A DNA stretch of 14,656 nucleotides, from assembly GCA_946481605.1 (NCBI GenBank), contig CAMLPA010000031.1:1-14656 (forward strand), read 5' to 3'. Origin of the DNA: an uncultured Flavihumibacter sp. (GTDB lineage Bacteria > Bacteroidota > Bacteroidia > Chitinophagales > Chitinophagaceae). Under the pieces are notes generated by a model, which worked only from the letters and a program-made list of their open reading frames with translations, made no database searches and was not told the DNA's origin. Of the stretch, positions 1 to 7,483 are shown piece after piece (position 1 is the stretch's first letter; each line of letters starts with the position of its first letter). Position numbers and translations under genes: made by a program.

Positions 1-2
1 CC

Positions 3-191
3 CTTCCCATTTTCCGTATGGTGATCAACCCGGATACAGCCCTCAAAGGAAAAGGAGTACTTCCTGATGTGGAGGTGAAACCGTCCGTTCACTCCATCAG
101 CTTGGGATTAGACTCAAAAATGGAACGCACACTTCAACTGATTGATGACCGTCAAAAGAGGACCGGCGATTATAGTTCCAGTGAAAAATAA
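3..191 (+). CDS. S41-family peptidase, C-terminal end (partial)
   Basis: The reading frame is open from the window edge and ends at TAA 189-191, giving 62 residues. The tail contains GKGVLPDVEVKPS followed by a helix with LGLDSKMERTLQLIDD. This pattern (G-x-GV-x-PD-x-E-V-x-P-T/S, then a D-x-x-x-E-x-T-L-x-L-I helix) is what closes the catalytic domain of many Bacteroidota S41 (C-terminal processing/tail-specific type) serine peptidases. The active-site Ser and Lys lie upstream of the window, so activity cannot be judged. The last 22 bases overlap the end of the convergent nitrilase-like gene, leaving no room for a separate terminator. The family call rests on a short tail and is an inference. 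Confidence 0.7.
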   Translation, partial: LPIFRMVINPDTALKGKGVLPDVEVKPSVHSISLGLDSKMERTLQLIDDRQKRTGDYSSSEK

Positions 192-976
192 TCCTGGTCT
201 TTCAGGAATGGCAACTTGTTTCTTATTGCTATCAGGTTATCGGGTAATAGCGTGAATGAGGAAACATCCGGTTTATCCGCCACATGGTGCATGACTTCTC
301 CCATGGGGTCAATAAGCATGGAGTCTCCACTGTGGTAAATATTATTTCCATCGTTACCGATCCTGTTTACCCCAGCTACAAAGCACTGGTTTTCTATCGC
401 CCTCGCCTGCAATAGTGTTTTCCATGCGGCATTTCTTCTTTCCGGCCAGTTGGCTACATACAGCATCAGGTCATATTCAGGGGTGGCCTGGCCCTCTTCA
501 TCTTCCATCATCCTGTTTCGGGCCCATACAGGAAACCGCAGGTCATAACATACCTGGAGGTTTACTTTCCATCCATTCACAGATGCGATCAGCCTTTTCT
601 GCCCGCGGGCATAATGTTCATCCTCTCCGGCATAGCCGAAAAGATGGCGTTTGTCGTAATACCCAAACTGTCCGTTCGGCAACATCCAGATCATCCTGTT
701 GTAGTAACGGTCCCTTTCTTTGATCATCAGGCTCCCGGTAAGGATGATCCTGTTTTTCGCAGCGATCGTTTTCATCCATTGGAAGGTTTGACCCTCCATA
801 GGTTCCGCCAGTTTTTCAGGCTGCATACTGAAGCCGGTGGTAAACATCTCGGGCAGCACCACCAACTGGGTGGGGGTGGCTACCGCTTCTATCAATGCTT
901 CAAACCTGTTCCTGTTGGTTTCCGGATCTTCCCAGGCCAGGTCCTGCTGCATTAATGTTATAGTGAGTGGTCTCAT
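170..976 (-). CDS. Nitrilase-superfamily amidohydrolase (omega-amidase/YafV-like)
   Basis: This is a carbon-nitrogen hydrolase of 268 residues. The family's Glu-Lys-Cys triad is visible, counted from the ATG at 976: E43 in LPEMFTTGF, K109 in YDKRHLFGYAGE and C143 in QVCYDLRFPVWAR. The FTTGFSM and HLFGYAGE signatures and the overall length match the YafV/Nit2-like branch. Members there hydrolyse omega-amides such as 2-oxoglutaramate or 2-oxosuccinamate, metabolite-repair products of glutamine or methionine transamination. The substrate is inferred from subfamily only. There is no signal peptide, so the enzyme should be cytoplasmic. A TTG two codons upstream (980-982) is in frame, but ATG at 974-976 is the more usual start. 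The gene lies 15 bases after recX on the same strand and is probably co-transcribed with it. Confidence 0.9.
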   Translation of the reverse strand: MRPLTITLMQQDLAWEDPETNRNRFEALIEAVATPTQLVVLPEMFTTGFSMQPEKLAEPMEGQTFQWMKTIAAKNRIILTGSLMIKERDRYYNRMIWMLPNGQFGYYDKRHLFGYAGEDEHYARGQKRLIASVNGWKVNLQVCYDLRFPVWARNRMMEDEEGQATPEYDLMLYVANWPERRNAAWKTLLQARAIENQCFVAGVNRIGNDGNNIYHSGDSMLIDPMGEVMHHVADKPDVSSFTLLPDNLIAIRNKLPFLKDQDYFSLEL

Positions 977-991
977 GGTCAACGTTTCATT

Positions 992-1498
992 TTACAAACT
1001 TTCTTCCACCTGTTTAAGGGCATCCTGAACCAGCGCTTGTTCATATCCCTTCTGCAACAGGAAATCCCGGGCTTTTTTAAACTTCGTGAACCTGTTCTTC
1101 TCCCGTTTCAATTCTTCCCATTTTTTGTGGGCCAGCTTAAGCAGTGTCTCATAGTATTCATCTTCAGGAATCTCTTTCAAAGCCTTCCTGATACAATATT
1201 CACTCACCTGCCTGCTTTTCAGCTCATATTTTATCTTATTCCTTCCCCATTTCTTCAATCTGTATCTCCCTCCTGCAAATTGAATGGCGAACCTTTCTTC
1301 ATTCAGGTAATTCTCTGTGATGAGTGTGGAGATCAGCTCATCCACCTCATTGGTCCTTAACCCATAGCCAAACAACTTTTCCTTTACCTCGGAGTGGCAC
1401 CGCTCCTGGTAAGCGCAAAAGTGTTTTAGTTTCTGAAAAGCCTGTGCTTTGGTAAGCTTTTCCTTTTTTTTATCTTTTTGCCCGTCTTCTTCCCACAT
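992..1498 (-). CDS. recX: Regulatory protein RecX
   Basis: This 168-residue protein is rich in Lys, Glu and Arg and is built of repeated three-helix units typical of RecX, which binds RecA filaments and modulates RecA activity. Recognisable family pieces are KAQAFQKLKHFCAYQERC, SEVKEKLFGYG, ITENYLNEERFA, WGRNKIKYELK and a C-terminal KARDFLLQKGYEQALVQDAL. The frame stays open upstream to an ATG at 1612, but I start at ATG 1498. The added residues look unlike RecX, and a promoter-like element at 1536-1566 lies inside the extension. With that promoter the ATG at 1525 would be almost leaderless, whereas 1498 leaves a leader of about 30 bases. The first 15 residues (WEEDGQKDKKKEK) form a charged tail. 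No recA is visible here. The gene precedes the nitrilase-like gene in a likely two-gene unit. Confidence 0.93.
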   Translation of the reverse strand: MWEEDGQKDKKKEKLTKAQAFQKLKHFCAYQERCHSEVKEKLFGYGLRTNEVDELISTLITENYLNEERFAIQFAGGRYRLKKWGRNKIKYELKSRQVSEYCIRKALKEIPEDEYYETLLKLAHKKWEELKREKNRFTKFKKARDFLLQKGYEQALVQDALKQVEESL

Positions 1499-1535
1499 GG
1501 TTAACAAATGAAATGATCCCGCCATCAATTCCCCA

Positions 1536-1566
1536 CAAATGTACGCCCGGCATTTTTCCCCGACAA
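1536..1566 (-). promoter_or_regulatory. Predicted Bacteroidota-type promoter of recX
   Basis: On the minus strand TTG (1566-1564) is followed after 20 bases by TACATTTG (1543-1536). This matches the Bacteroidota primary sigma consensus TTG-N19-21-TAnnTTTG exactly in the -7 box. Transcription would start near 1529, giving a leader of about 30 bases before the ATG at 1498. Seen by eye, not tested. Confidence 0.65.
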
Positions 1567-1617
1567 TCGTGTTTTCACCGTTTCCGCACCGTTTTTTCAC
1601 CGCTCTTCCCAACGCGG

Positions 1618-1647
1618 TTACTTATAGAAATCTGAATCTTATATTTG
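1618..1647 (+). promoter_or_regulatory. Predicted promoter of the tricorn-like protease gene
   Basis: TATATTTG at 1640-1647 is a perfect TAnnTTTG -7 box. TTA at 1618-1620, 19 bases upstream, stands in for the usual TTG -33 box. Transcription would start near 1654, about 13 bases before the ATG at 1667. It is divergent from the recX promoter, about 75 bases away. Confidence 0.65.
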
Positions 1648-1666
1648 TTAGCTAACATACCTATAC

Positions 1667-4600
1667 ATGAGACACTTACTGCTGCTGGCGGCCTGTACGC
1701 TGCTTTCCGTGGCCACTTCCGCTCAAACGGAAGCCTCCTGGCTGCGTTATCCCGCGATATCCCCTGATGGTTCAACCATTGTTTTTACATATAAAGGAGA
1801 CCTGTATACCGTTCCCGTTACTGGTGGCAGGGCCTACCCGTTAACCCAACATGAGGCGCAGGACTTTATGCCTGTTTGGAGCCGCGATGGTAAAACAATC
1901 GCCTTTGCATCGGACCGGTATGGCAACTTCGATGTATTCAGCATTCCGGCTACCGGCGGAACGCCATCCAGGCTTACCTGGCATTCCGGTCAGGAATATC
2001 CTTATGCATTTAGTCCGGATGACAAACATATTTATTTCGGCGGATCGCGTCAGGAGGACCTGGCTTCCAACCGTCAGTTCCCCGCGGCCTATCAGCCGGA
2101 ACTATACAGGGTTGCGGCAAAAGGAGGAAGGGTAGAACTTTTTCTGACTACCCCTGCAGAAGACATCAGTTGGAGCCGCGACGGAAAGAAAATGCTTTAC
2201 CACGATAAAAAGGGCCAGGAAAACCAGTGGAGAAAACACCATACTTCATCTGTTGCCAGAGATTTATGGATGTACGAGCCGGCATCGGATAAGCATACAA
2301 AACTTACGACTTTTGCCGGAGAAGACAGAACGCCTCATTTTACCGCGGATGAAAAGGAGATCATCTACCTCAGTGAGCAGAACGGCTCTTTCAACGTGTT
2401 CAGCATGACCCCCGGAAGCGGGACGGGTAAAGCGCTCACGTCTTTTAAGGACCACCCGGTCCGTTTTTTAACGGTGGCTGGTAATGGGACTTTTTGCTAT
2501 AGCTATGATGGTCATTTATACGTTCAGCGACCAGGGGAAGATCCACGTAAATTGTCCGTGTTAATCACGGCGGATGATAAATCTAATCCGGAAAAACTAA
2601 TGCCCGTAAACGGTGGAGCCGGAGATCTCTCAGTTTCTCCCAATGGGAAAGAGGTGGCCTTTATCGTGCGGGGAGAAGTGTTTGTGAGTTCGGTGGATGG
2701 CGGAACAACGAAAAGGATTACGAATACAACTGAGCCTGAACGCTCCGTAAGTTTTTCCCCTGATGGTAAAAAGCTGGTTTACGCCAGTGAAAGAAACGGC
2801 TCCTGGAAAATTTATGAAACGAAGATTGTGCGGGAGGAAGAAATATATTTTTCTCATGCCACCCTTTTGAAAGAAGAAGCCATTATCGCCAACAACAAAG
2901 AAAATTACCAACCGGAATATTCTCCGGATGGTAAGGAGATCGCTTTCATCGAAGAACGCAATCATCTTAAGGTGTACAACATTGCGTCCAAACAGGTGCG
3001 TACGCTACTCAATTCGGATCAGCTGTTTTCCATGCGCGACAATGACCAGTATTTTAGCTGGAGTCCGGACAGTAAATGGATTCTTTTTGAATACAGTGAA
3101 AAAACGGTGTGGAGCGGGGAGATCGGACTGATCGCCGCAGACGGAAAAGGCGGTATCACCAACCTTTCCCGCAGCGGGTACAACGATGGATATGCGCACT
3201 GGGCTATGGGTGGAAAGATGGTTTTCTGGACCAGCAACAGAGATGGTCTCCGCAGTTTCGCCAACAGTGGCGGCTCTCAATCGGATGTGTATGGGCTTTT
3301 CCTGGACGCCGAGGCCTGGGAGCGTTTCCGTTTCACAAAAGAGGAAGCCGCACTGGCAAAGGAACAGGATGAAAAGGCGGCCAAGGATTCTACCAAAAAG
3401 AAAGAGAAAAAAGATACCCTGCTTAAATTCGACCTGGATGGCATTCCTTACCGGAAAGCACGACTCACACTGCATTCTTCTAGTCTGGCAGATGCTGCGC
3501 TGAGTAAAGATGGCGAAACTTTATATTACCTCGCACGCTTCGAAAAAGGGCATAACCTCTGGAGCACCAACCTTCGCACGAAAGAAACTAAAATGATCGC
3601 CCCGCTGAACGCAGGCTCGGGGTCGCTCACTTGGGATAAGGAGCAGAAAACACTTTTCATCCTCGCCGAAGGCAGGATCAGTAAACTCGATCCGGCAACG
3701 GGCAAACAGGAGCCGGTTACCATAAGTGGTGAAATGACCGTGGACCTCGCGCAGGAACGGAAAGTGATGTTCGACCATGTCTGGCGCAGGACCAAAACAA
3801 CATTTTATACTGCGGGCTATCACGGCGCCGACTGGGAAAAGCTTGGAAAAGCGTATGAAGCCTATCTTCCACACATTGGAAACGCTTTTGAGTTCTCGGA
3901 AATGCTCAGTGAGTTACTGGGCGAACTGAATGTTTCGCATAGTGGTTCCAGTTACTATTCGTCCAATCCTTTGGGTGATGCCACCGCTTCATTGGGCGTA
4001 TTTTACGATCCAAACTATAAAGGAGAGGGCGTTAAGGTGCAGGAGGTACTCAAAGAAGGACCGCTGGATAAGCCCATGCTGAATATTACGCCAGGCACCA
4101 TCATTTTAAATATTGATGGGTCGCCCATTTCCGCGGATACTGATTTCGCACGTTACCTGAACAGAAAGGCCGGCAAGTATATTTTACTCACCGTTACAGA
4201 CGGAAAAACACGGAGAGAATTACGTGTAAAACCCATATCACTTGGAGAGGAAAACACCTTGCTTTACAAAAGATGGGTGCGCAGGAACCAGGATGAAGTT
4301 GACAGGTTAAGCAACGGTCAACTGGGTTATGTGCATGTGCCGGGCATGAACGACGGCGCTTACCGCACCACCTACGATGATGCGATGGGCAAATACGCGA
4401 CACGCAAAGGACTGGTGGTGGATACCCGCAACAACGGCGGCGGCGATCTTGTTGCCGACCTGGCCATGTTCCTCAGTGGGAAAAGATTCCTGGAATATAC
4501 CACCGATAACCGCGTGGTTACCTACGAGCCTACGTTCCGCTGGACAAAGCCCTCTATCGCGCTGGCCAACGAATCCAATTACAGCGATGGACATTGTTTT

Positions 4601-4870
4601 GCCTTCAGCTACCGTGAACTTCAACTGGGAAAACTGGTGGGAATGCCTGTTCCGGGAACCTGTACTTTCGCGGGATGGGAAACCTTACAAGACAATAGTG
4701 TTCGTTGGGGCGCGCCGCCATTGGGTGTAAAAAGCATGAGCGGCAAATACCTGGAAAACCTGCAAACAGAGCCCGACATCAAACTGATGAACGAGTACCA
4801 GCAGGTAGGAAAAGGAAAAGACCAGCAGTTGGAAAAGGCTGTGGCCGAATTGATGAAGGAGCTCAATTAA
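1667..4870 (+). CDS. Secreted tricorn-type protease (S41 family), full length
   Basis: The protein has 1067 residues, the usual size for tricorn protease. A signal peptide covers residues 1-19 (MRHLLLLAACTLLSVATSAQ), so it is probably periplasmic, unlike the cytosolic archaeal enzyme. Residues about 25-330 and 330-690 are two beta-propeller regions with many TolB/WD40-like blades (SPDG, SRDGKK, SPDDKH). A Lys/Glu-rich linker sits near 557-583. A PDZ domain lies at about 780-860, followed by the S41 core (GQLGYVHVPGMNDG, DTRNNGGGDL). The catalytic set can be placed by spacing against Thermoplasma tricorn (S745, H746, S965, E1023): S757-H758 in NVSHSG, nucleophile S973 in NYSDG and E1030 in YLENLQTEPD. 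All appear intact. Tricorn family members trim peptides, but the substrate here is unknown. The gene has its own promoter, and its TAA overlaps the stop codon of the convergent aspartyl protease. Confidence 0.95.
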   Translation: MRHLLLLAACTLLSVATSAQTEASWLRYPAISPDGSTIVFTYKGDLYTVPVTGGRAYPLTQHEAQDFMPVWSRDGKTIAFASDRYGNFDVFSIPATGGTPSRLTWHSGQEYPYAFSPDDKHIYFGGSRQEDLASNRQFPAAYQPELYRVAAKGGRVELFLTTPAEDISWSRDGKKMLYHDKKGQENQWRKHHTSSVARDLWMYEPASDKHTKLTTFAGEDRTPHFTADEKEIIYLSEQNGSFNVFSMTPGSGTGKALTSFKDHPVRFLTVAGNGTFCYSYDGHLYVQRPGEDPRKLSVLITADDKSNPEKLMPVNGGAGDLSVSPNGKEVAFIVRGEVFVSSVDGGTTKRITNTTEPERSVSFSPDGKKLVYASERNGSWKIYETKIVREEEIYFSHATLLKEEAIIANNKENYQPEYSPDGKEIAFIEERNHLKVYNIASKQVRTLLNSDQLFSMRDNDQYFSWSPDSKWILFEYSEKTVWSGEIGLIAADGKGGITNLSRSGYNDGYAHWAMGGKMVFWTSNRDGLRSFANSGGSQSDVYGLFLDAEAWERFRFTKEEAALAKEQDEKAAKDSTKKKEKKDTLLKFDLDGIPYRKARLTLHSSSLADAALSKDGETLYYLARFEKGHNLWSTNLRTKETKMIAPLNAGSGSLTWDKEQKTLFILAEGRISKLDPATGKQEPVTISGEMTVDLAQERKVMFDHVWRRTKTTFYTAGYHGADWEKLGKAYEAYLPHIGNAFEFSEMLSELLGELNVSHSGSSYYSSNPLGDATASLGVFYDPNYKGEGVKVQEVLKEGPLDKPMLNITPGTIILNIDGSPISADTDFARYLNRKAGKYILLTVTDGKTRRELRVKPISLGEENTLLYKRWVRRNQDEVDRLSNGQLGYVHVPGMNDGAYRTTYDDAMGKYATRKGLVVDTRNNGGGDLVADLAMFLSGKRFLEYTTDNRVVTYEPTFRWTKPSIALANESNYSDGHCFAFSYRELQLGKLVGMPVPGTCTFAGWETLQDNSVRWGAPPLGVKSMSGKYLENLQTEPDIKLMNEYQQVGKGKDQQLEKAVAELMKELN

Positions 4871-6063
4871 CGCCTTCGGAGAATATTCCTGGGTTTAATG
4901 TATAGCTCCACCACATTGCCGTCCCGCATCACGATCACCCTTATGCGTGAATTGGTTTGTTGCAGCATGGTTTTATAGGTGAGAATATCTTTGTTGATCA
5001 CATTTCCGACACCTAGAATATAGTCGCCGGGCCTGAAGCCAGCCTTCTCGCCCGGCGATCCTGGTAATACGTCCACCACTTCAATTTTCTCTTCAATATA
5101 ATAAATGCCCAATCCGGTATAGGAATAATCGAAGGCTTCTCTGAAATGCGTATTGGGCGTGAGGTAAAACTCTCTTCTGGGGTAATTCAGGATCACATTA
5201 AAGCGGCGCAGCAGGTCGTTGCCCAACAATCCGCCCAGGAAAGGATAGGAGGTTACGTTGTATTCGTCATCAAACACGTAAGCCGGTACGTTTTTAAACT
5301 TGTATGGTCCCAGTTTTACTTCTTTCACAGCGGTCAGTTCCATATTGATTTTTCCGCCAAGTCCCTCTCCCTGGGTTAAAACACGTGGCCTTTTACGTGA
5401 AATAAACATGCTGTCGTCGGTGAATTCCTTGGAGAAAAGCATACACAATCCCGCCCCTGTATCGAAATAATACCTTGCGAGGATAGGGTGTTCATCTCTC
5501 ACCTTTACCTGCATGATGGGTAAACTGGTGATGAGCGGGCGGTACATGAAACCCCCTTTGGGGTACCGGAAAATGCCGGGCGTATGGAAATCCATCCAGG
5601 AACTGTCGTAGTTGATGTGCACCACATACCTGCTCAGCACACTGTACCCGATGATGCCGTCGATTTTGATGCCGTAAACACTGGTGAGCAGGTCGTAATC
5701 GTTGATGTGGAAGTTTAGACTATCCACACTTAATCCGGGGAGATGCAGTTTGTTGTTGTTGGCGAAACTTACTTTCTTGATGCCACCCAGTCCGCGGATG
5801 GTTCTTTCCGATGGGGTGAGCGGGAGCTTAAGTTTATGGTGCGTGGCGGAATCAAGCGATATGCCACCACTACCGGTATCGAGAATAAAATGAAGGCTGT
5901 CGGGGTGGTTGTTGATGGCGGCTTTCAGAATAATGATACCACCGCTCAGTAACCTGAACGGCACGCGGGCGATCTTCCGGGAAGGTGGCGGAACAAATTC
6001 TTCCTGCGCCTTTCCTTCCCCCCAAAAAGCCAGCACCATCAGCAAAAAGGCAAGCTTTTTCAT
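4867..6063 (-). CDS. Secreted two-lobed retropepsin-like aspartyl protease with C-terminal PDZ domain
   Basis: The protein has 398 residues, with a signal peptide at 1-20 (cleavage near GKA-QEE). It carries two clan-AA aspartyl protease lobes in one chain. Lobe 1 has FILDTGSGG (D62-T63-G64) and the partner motif IDGIIGYSVLSRYVVHINY (about 135-152). Lobe 2 has YYFDTGAGL (D201-T202-G203) and LGGLLGNDLLRRFNVILNY (about 276-294). Both D-T-G triplets are intact, so the chain could form a complete active site without dimerising. A PDZ domain at about 315-395 (VVDVLPGSPGEKAGFRPGD) probably binds C-terminal or misfolded substrate segments. It is likely periplasmic. Proteins of this layout occur in Bacteroidota, generally annotated only as aspartyl protease family. 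The start is fixed by the signal peptide. A weak TTG-N20-TATATTCA lies at 6099-6069, too close to the ATG to be convincing. Confidence 0.9.
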   Translation of the reverse strand: MKKLAFLLMVLAFWGEGKAQEEFVPPPSRKIARVPFRLLSGGIIILKAAINNHPDSLHFILDTGSGGISLDSATHHKLKLPLTPSERTIRGLGGIKKVSFANNNKLHLPGLSVDSLNFHINDYDLLTSVYGIKIDGIIGYSVLSRYVVHINYDSSWMDFHTPGIFRYPKGGFMYRPLITSLPIMQVKVRDEHPILARYYFDTGAGLCMLFSKEFTDDSMFISRKRPRVLTQGEGLGGKINMELTAVKEVKLGPYKFKNVPAYVFDDEYNVTSYPFLGGLLGNDLLRRFNVILNYPRREFYLTPNTHFREAFDYSYTGLGIYYIEEKIEVVDVLPGSPGEKAGFRPGDYILGVGNVINKDILTYKTMLQQTNSRIRVIVMRDGNVVELYIKPRNILRRR

Positions 6064-6111
6064 GCTCCTGAATATACATATTTCCCGCTACAATGGCAAT
6101 TTTCAACGGAA

Positions 6112-6143
6112 TTGCGTTGGCTCATGCAACTGTGTTATTTTTG
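6112..6143 (+). promoter_or_regulatory. Predicted promoter of mqnC
   Basis: TTG at 6112-6114 is followed after 21 bases by TATTTTTG (6136-6143), a perfect TAnnTTTG box. A second TTG at 6117-6119 gives 16-base spacing. Transcription would start near 6150, leaving a leader of about 17 bases before ATG 6167. The motif sits inside the upstream open frame, which supports the short start for mqnC. Confidence 0.65.
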
Positions 6144-6166
6144 TGCGGAAACAGAAATTGAAACTG

Positions 6167-7291
6167 ATGAACCTGGCCGATCTATACCAAAAAGCGCTGA
6201 ACTTTGAATTTCTTTCCGTGGATGAAGGCGTATTCCTGTTTGAACAGGCGCCTTTAACCGAACTGATGCTGGTGGCGGATGAACTGCGTAAAAAGCAGGT
6301 GCCGCACGGGAAAGTGACCTGGATCATTGACCGGAACCTGAACACCACGAATGTATGCGTGGCCAATTGTAAGTTCTGCAATTTCTACCGGATACCTGGT
6401 CATGCCGAGGCCTACATCACCGATATAGAAACGTATAAGACAAAAATTGATGAGACCATCCGCTACGGCGGCGAGCAACTGTTGTTGCAAGGGGGGCATC
6501 ATCCTGAACTCGGGCTTGCGTTCTACACCGATCTTTTCCGGCAGCTCAAACAACTTTATCCTAACGTAAAGCTACATGCGCTGGGACCGCCCGAAGTGGC
6601 ACATATCTGCAAACTTGAAAAGATGAGCCACCGCGATGTACTGCTTGCCCTGAAGGAATCCGGGCTGGACAGTCTTCCGGGTCCGGGCGCTGAAATACTT
6701 ACTGATCGCGTTCGCCGCCTGATCTCCAAAGGGAAATGTGGTTCCCAGGAATGGCTCGATATCATGCACGAAGCCCATAAACTGGACATCACCACTTCGG
6801 CTACCATGATGTTCGGTCATGTGGAAACGGTACGCGAAAGGTTCGAGCACCTGGAGAAAATCCGCGAGGTTCAATCCAGGAAGCCGGAACATGCGAAAGG
6901 TTTCATTGCCTTCATTCCCTGGACCTTCCAGGATGTAGACACCCTGCTGGCCCGCATCCGTGGCGTACACAACCTTTCCACGCCGGAGGAATACATCCGC
7001 ATGATTGCCATGAGCCGCATCATGTTGCCCAATGTGAAGAACATCCAGGCCTCCTGGCTCACCGTTGGAAAACAGACCGCGCAGATTTGTTTGCAGGCCG
7101 GCGCCAACGATTTCGGCAGCATCATGATCGAAGAAAATGTGGTATCTGCCGCTGGTGCGCCGCACAGGTTTACCAGCCGAAGCATCCAGGACGCCATCCG
7201 GGAAGCAGGTTTCGAGCCACAGTTGCGGAACCAGCAATATGCGTTCAGGGCCATTCCCGAAACAATGGAAGAACAGGTGATCAATTATTAA
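6167..7291 (+). CDS. mqnC: Cyclic dehypoxanthinyl futalosine synthase (MqnC)
   Basis: This 374-residue radical SAM enzyme belongs to the futalosine route of menaquinone synthesis. It converts dehypoxanthinyl futalosine to its cyclic form. The [4Fe-4S] cluster motif is C64-x3-C68-x2-C71 in TNVCVANCKFCNFYR. Other MqnC hallmarks are TWIIDRNLNTTNVC, YGGEQLLLQGGHHPELG, LPGPGAEILTDRVR, TSATMMFGHVET and GFIAFIPWTFQD. The frame is open back to 5909, but the added residues do not fit the family, and the promoter box lies within them, so ATG 6167 is used. The enzyme should be cytoplasmic. No other mqn gene is present in the window, so the pathway genes appear scattered. The gene stands alone between a divergent protease gene and the kinase gene. 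Confidence 0.95.
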   Translation: MNLADLYQKALNFEFLSVDEGVFLFEQAPLTELMLVADELRKKQVPHGKVTWIIDRNLNTTNVCVANCKFCNFYRIPGHAEAYITDIETYKTKIDETIRYGGEQLLLQGGHHPELGLAFYTDLFRQLKQLYPNVKLHALGPPEVAHICKLEKMSHRDVLLALKESGLDSLPGPGAEILTDRVRRLISKGKCGSQEWLDIMHEAHKLDITTSATMMFGHVETVRERFEHLEKIREVQSRKPEHAKGFIAFIPWTFQDVDTLLARIRGVHNLSTPEEYIRMIAMSRIMLPNVKNIQASWLTVGKQTAQICLQAGANDFGSIMIEENVVSAAGAPHRFTSRSIQDAIREAGFEPQLRNQQYAFRAIPETMEEQVINY

Positions 7292-7341
7292 ACCCTCTTT
7301 CAGGCTTCTTCATCGCATATTTCCCGGGGCGCATGCAATGG

Positions 7342-7366
7342 GTGCATAACTATTTTGCTTATGCGC
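7342..7366. repeat. Inverted repeat after mqnC
   Basis: GTGCATAA (7342-7349) and TTATGCGC (7359-7366) face each other across a 9-base loop. Six pairs are perfect, plus one G-T and one G-C pair. The same arms can pair alternatively: ATGCA with TGCAT within 7330-7347, or GCGCAT near 7330 with ATGCGC at 7361-7366. No T-run follows, so it is a poor intrinsic terminator. It may be a weak 3' end for mqnC or a protein-binding dyad upstream of the kinase gene. Confidence 0.4.
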
Positions 7367-7410
7367 ATTAAATTGCCGGAATGAATGTTTTTCATGCCGC
7401 GTATAATTCG

Positions 7411-7418
7411 TATTTTTC
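7411..7418 (+). promoter_or_regulatory. Possible -7 box for the two-component operon
   Basis: TATTTTTC matches TAnnTTTG at all but the last base, but only TTT is found at the -33 position. Transcription would begin near 7425 and leave a leader of about 60 bases before ATG 7484. This is the best candidate in the 192-base gap, and it is weak. Confidence 0.3.
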
Positions 7419-7483
7419 AAACGGTCGGTCCATTCCTATCAATAACCAATCTTCCGTTCCCAACCTTAAACCCGGATTGACCT

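Noticed and set aside
1499..1612. Upstream extension of recX to ATG 1612
   Set aside because: The residues do not look like RecX, and a good promoter motif lies inside the stretch.
3005..3475. 156-codon open frame antisense to the tricorn-like gene
   Set aside because: It lies within the propeller-coding region of an intact protease gene and has no recognisable protein features.
6071..6082. AATAT-AC-ATATT dyad just upstream of the aspartyl protease start
   Set aside because: It is short and A/T-only, so chance is the likelier explanation, and it overlaps the region where a start-proximal promoter would sit.
5909..6166. Upstream extension of the mqnC frame by 86 codons
   Set aside because: The extension runs antisense through the signal peptide of the aspartyl protease and contains the mqnC promoter box. 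It has no family similarity, and ATG 6167 gives the expected MqnC start.
6572..7237. 221-codon open frame antisense to mqnC
   Set aside because: It lies wholly opposite a well-recognised gene, has no family features, and its openness is explained by the codon composition of mqnC.
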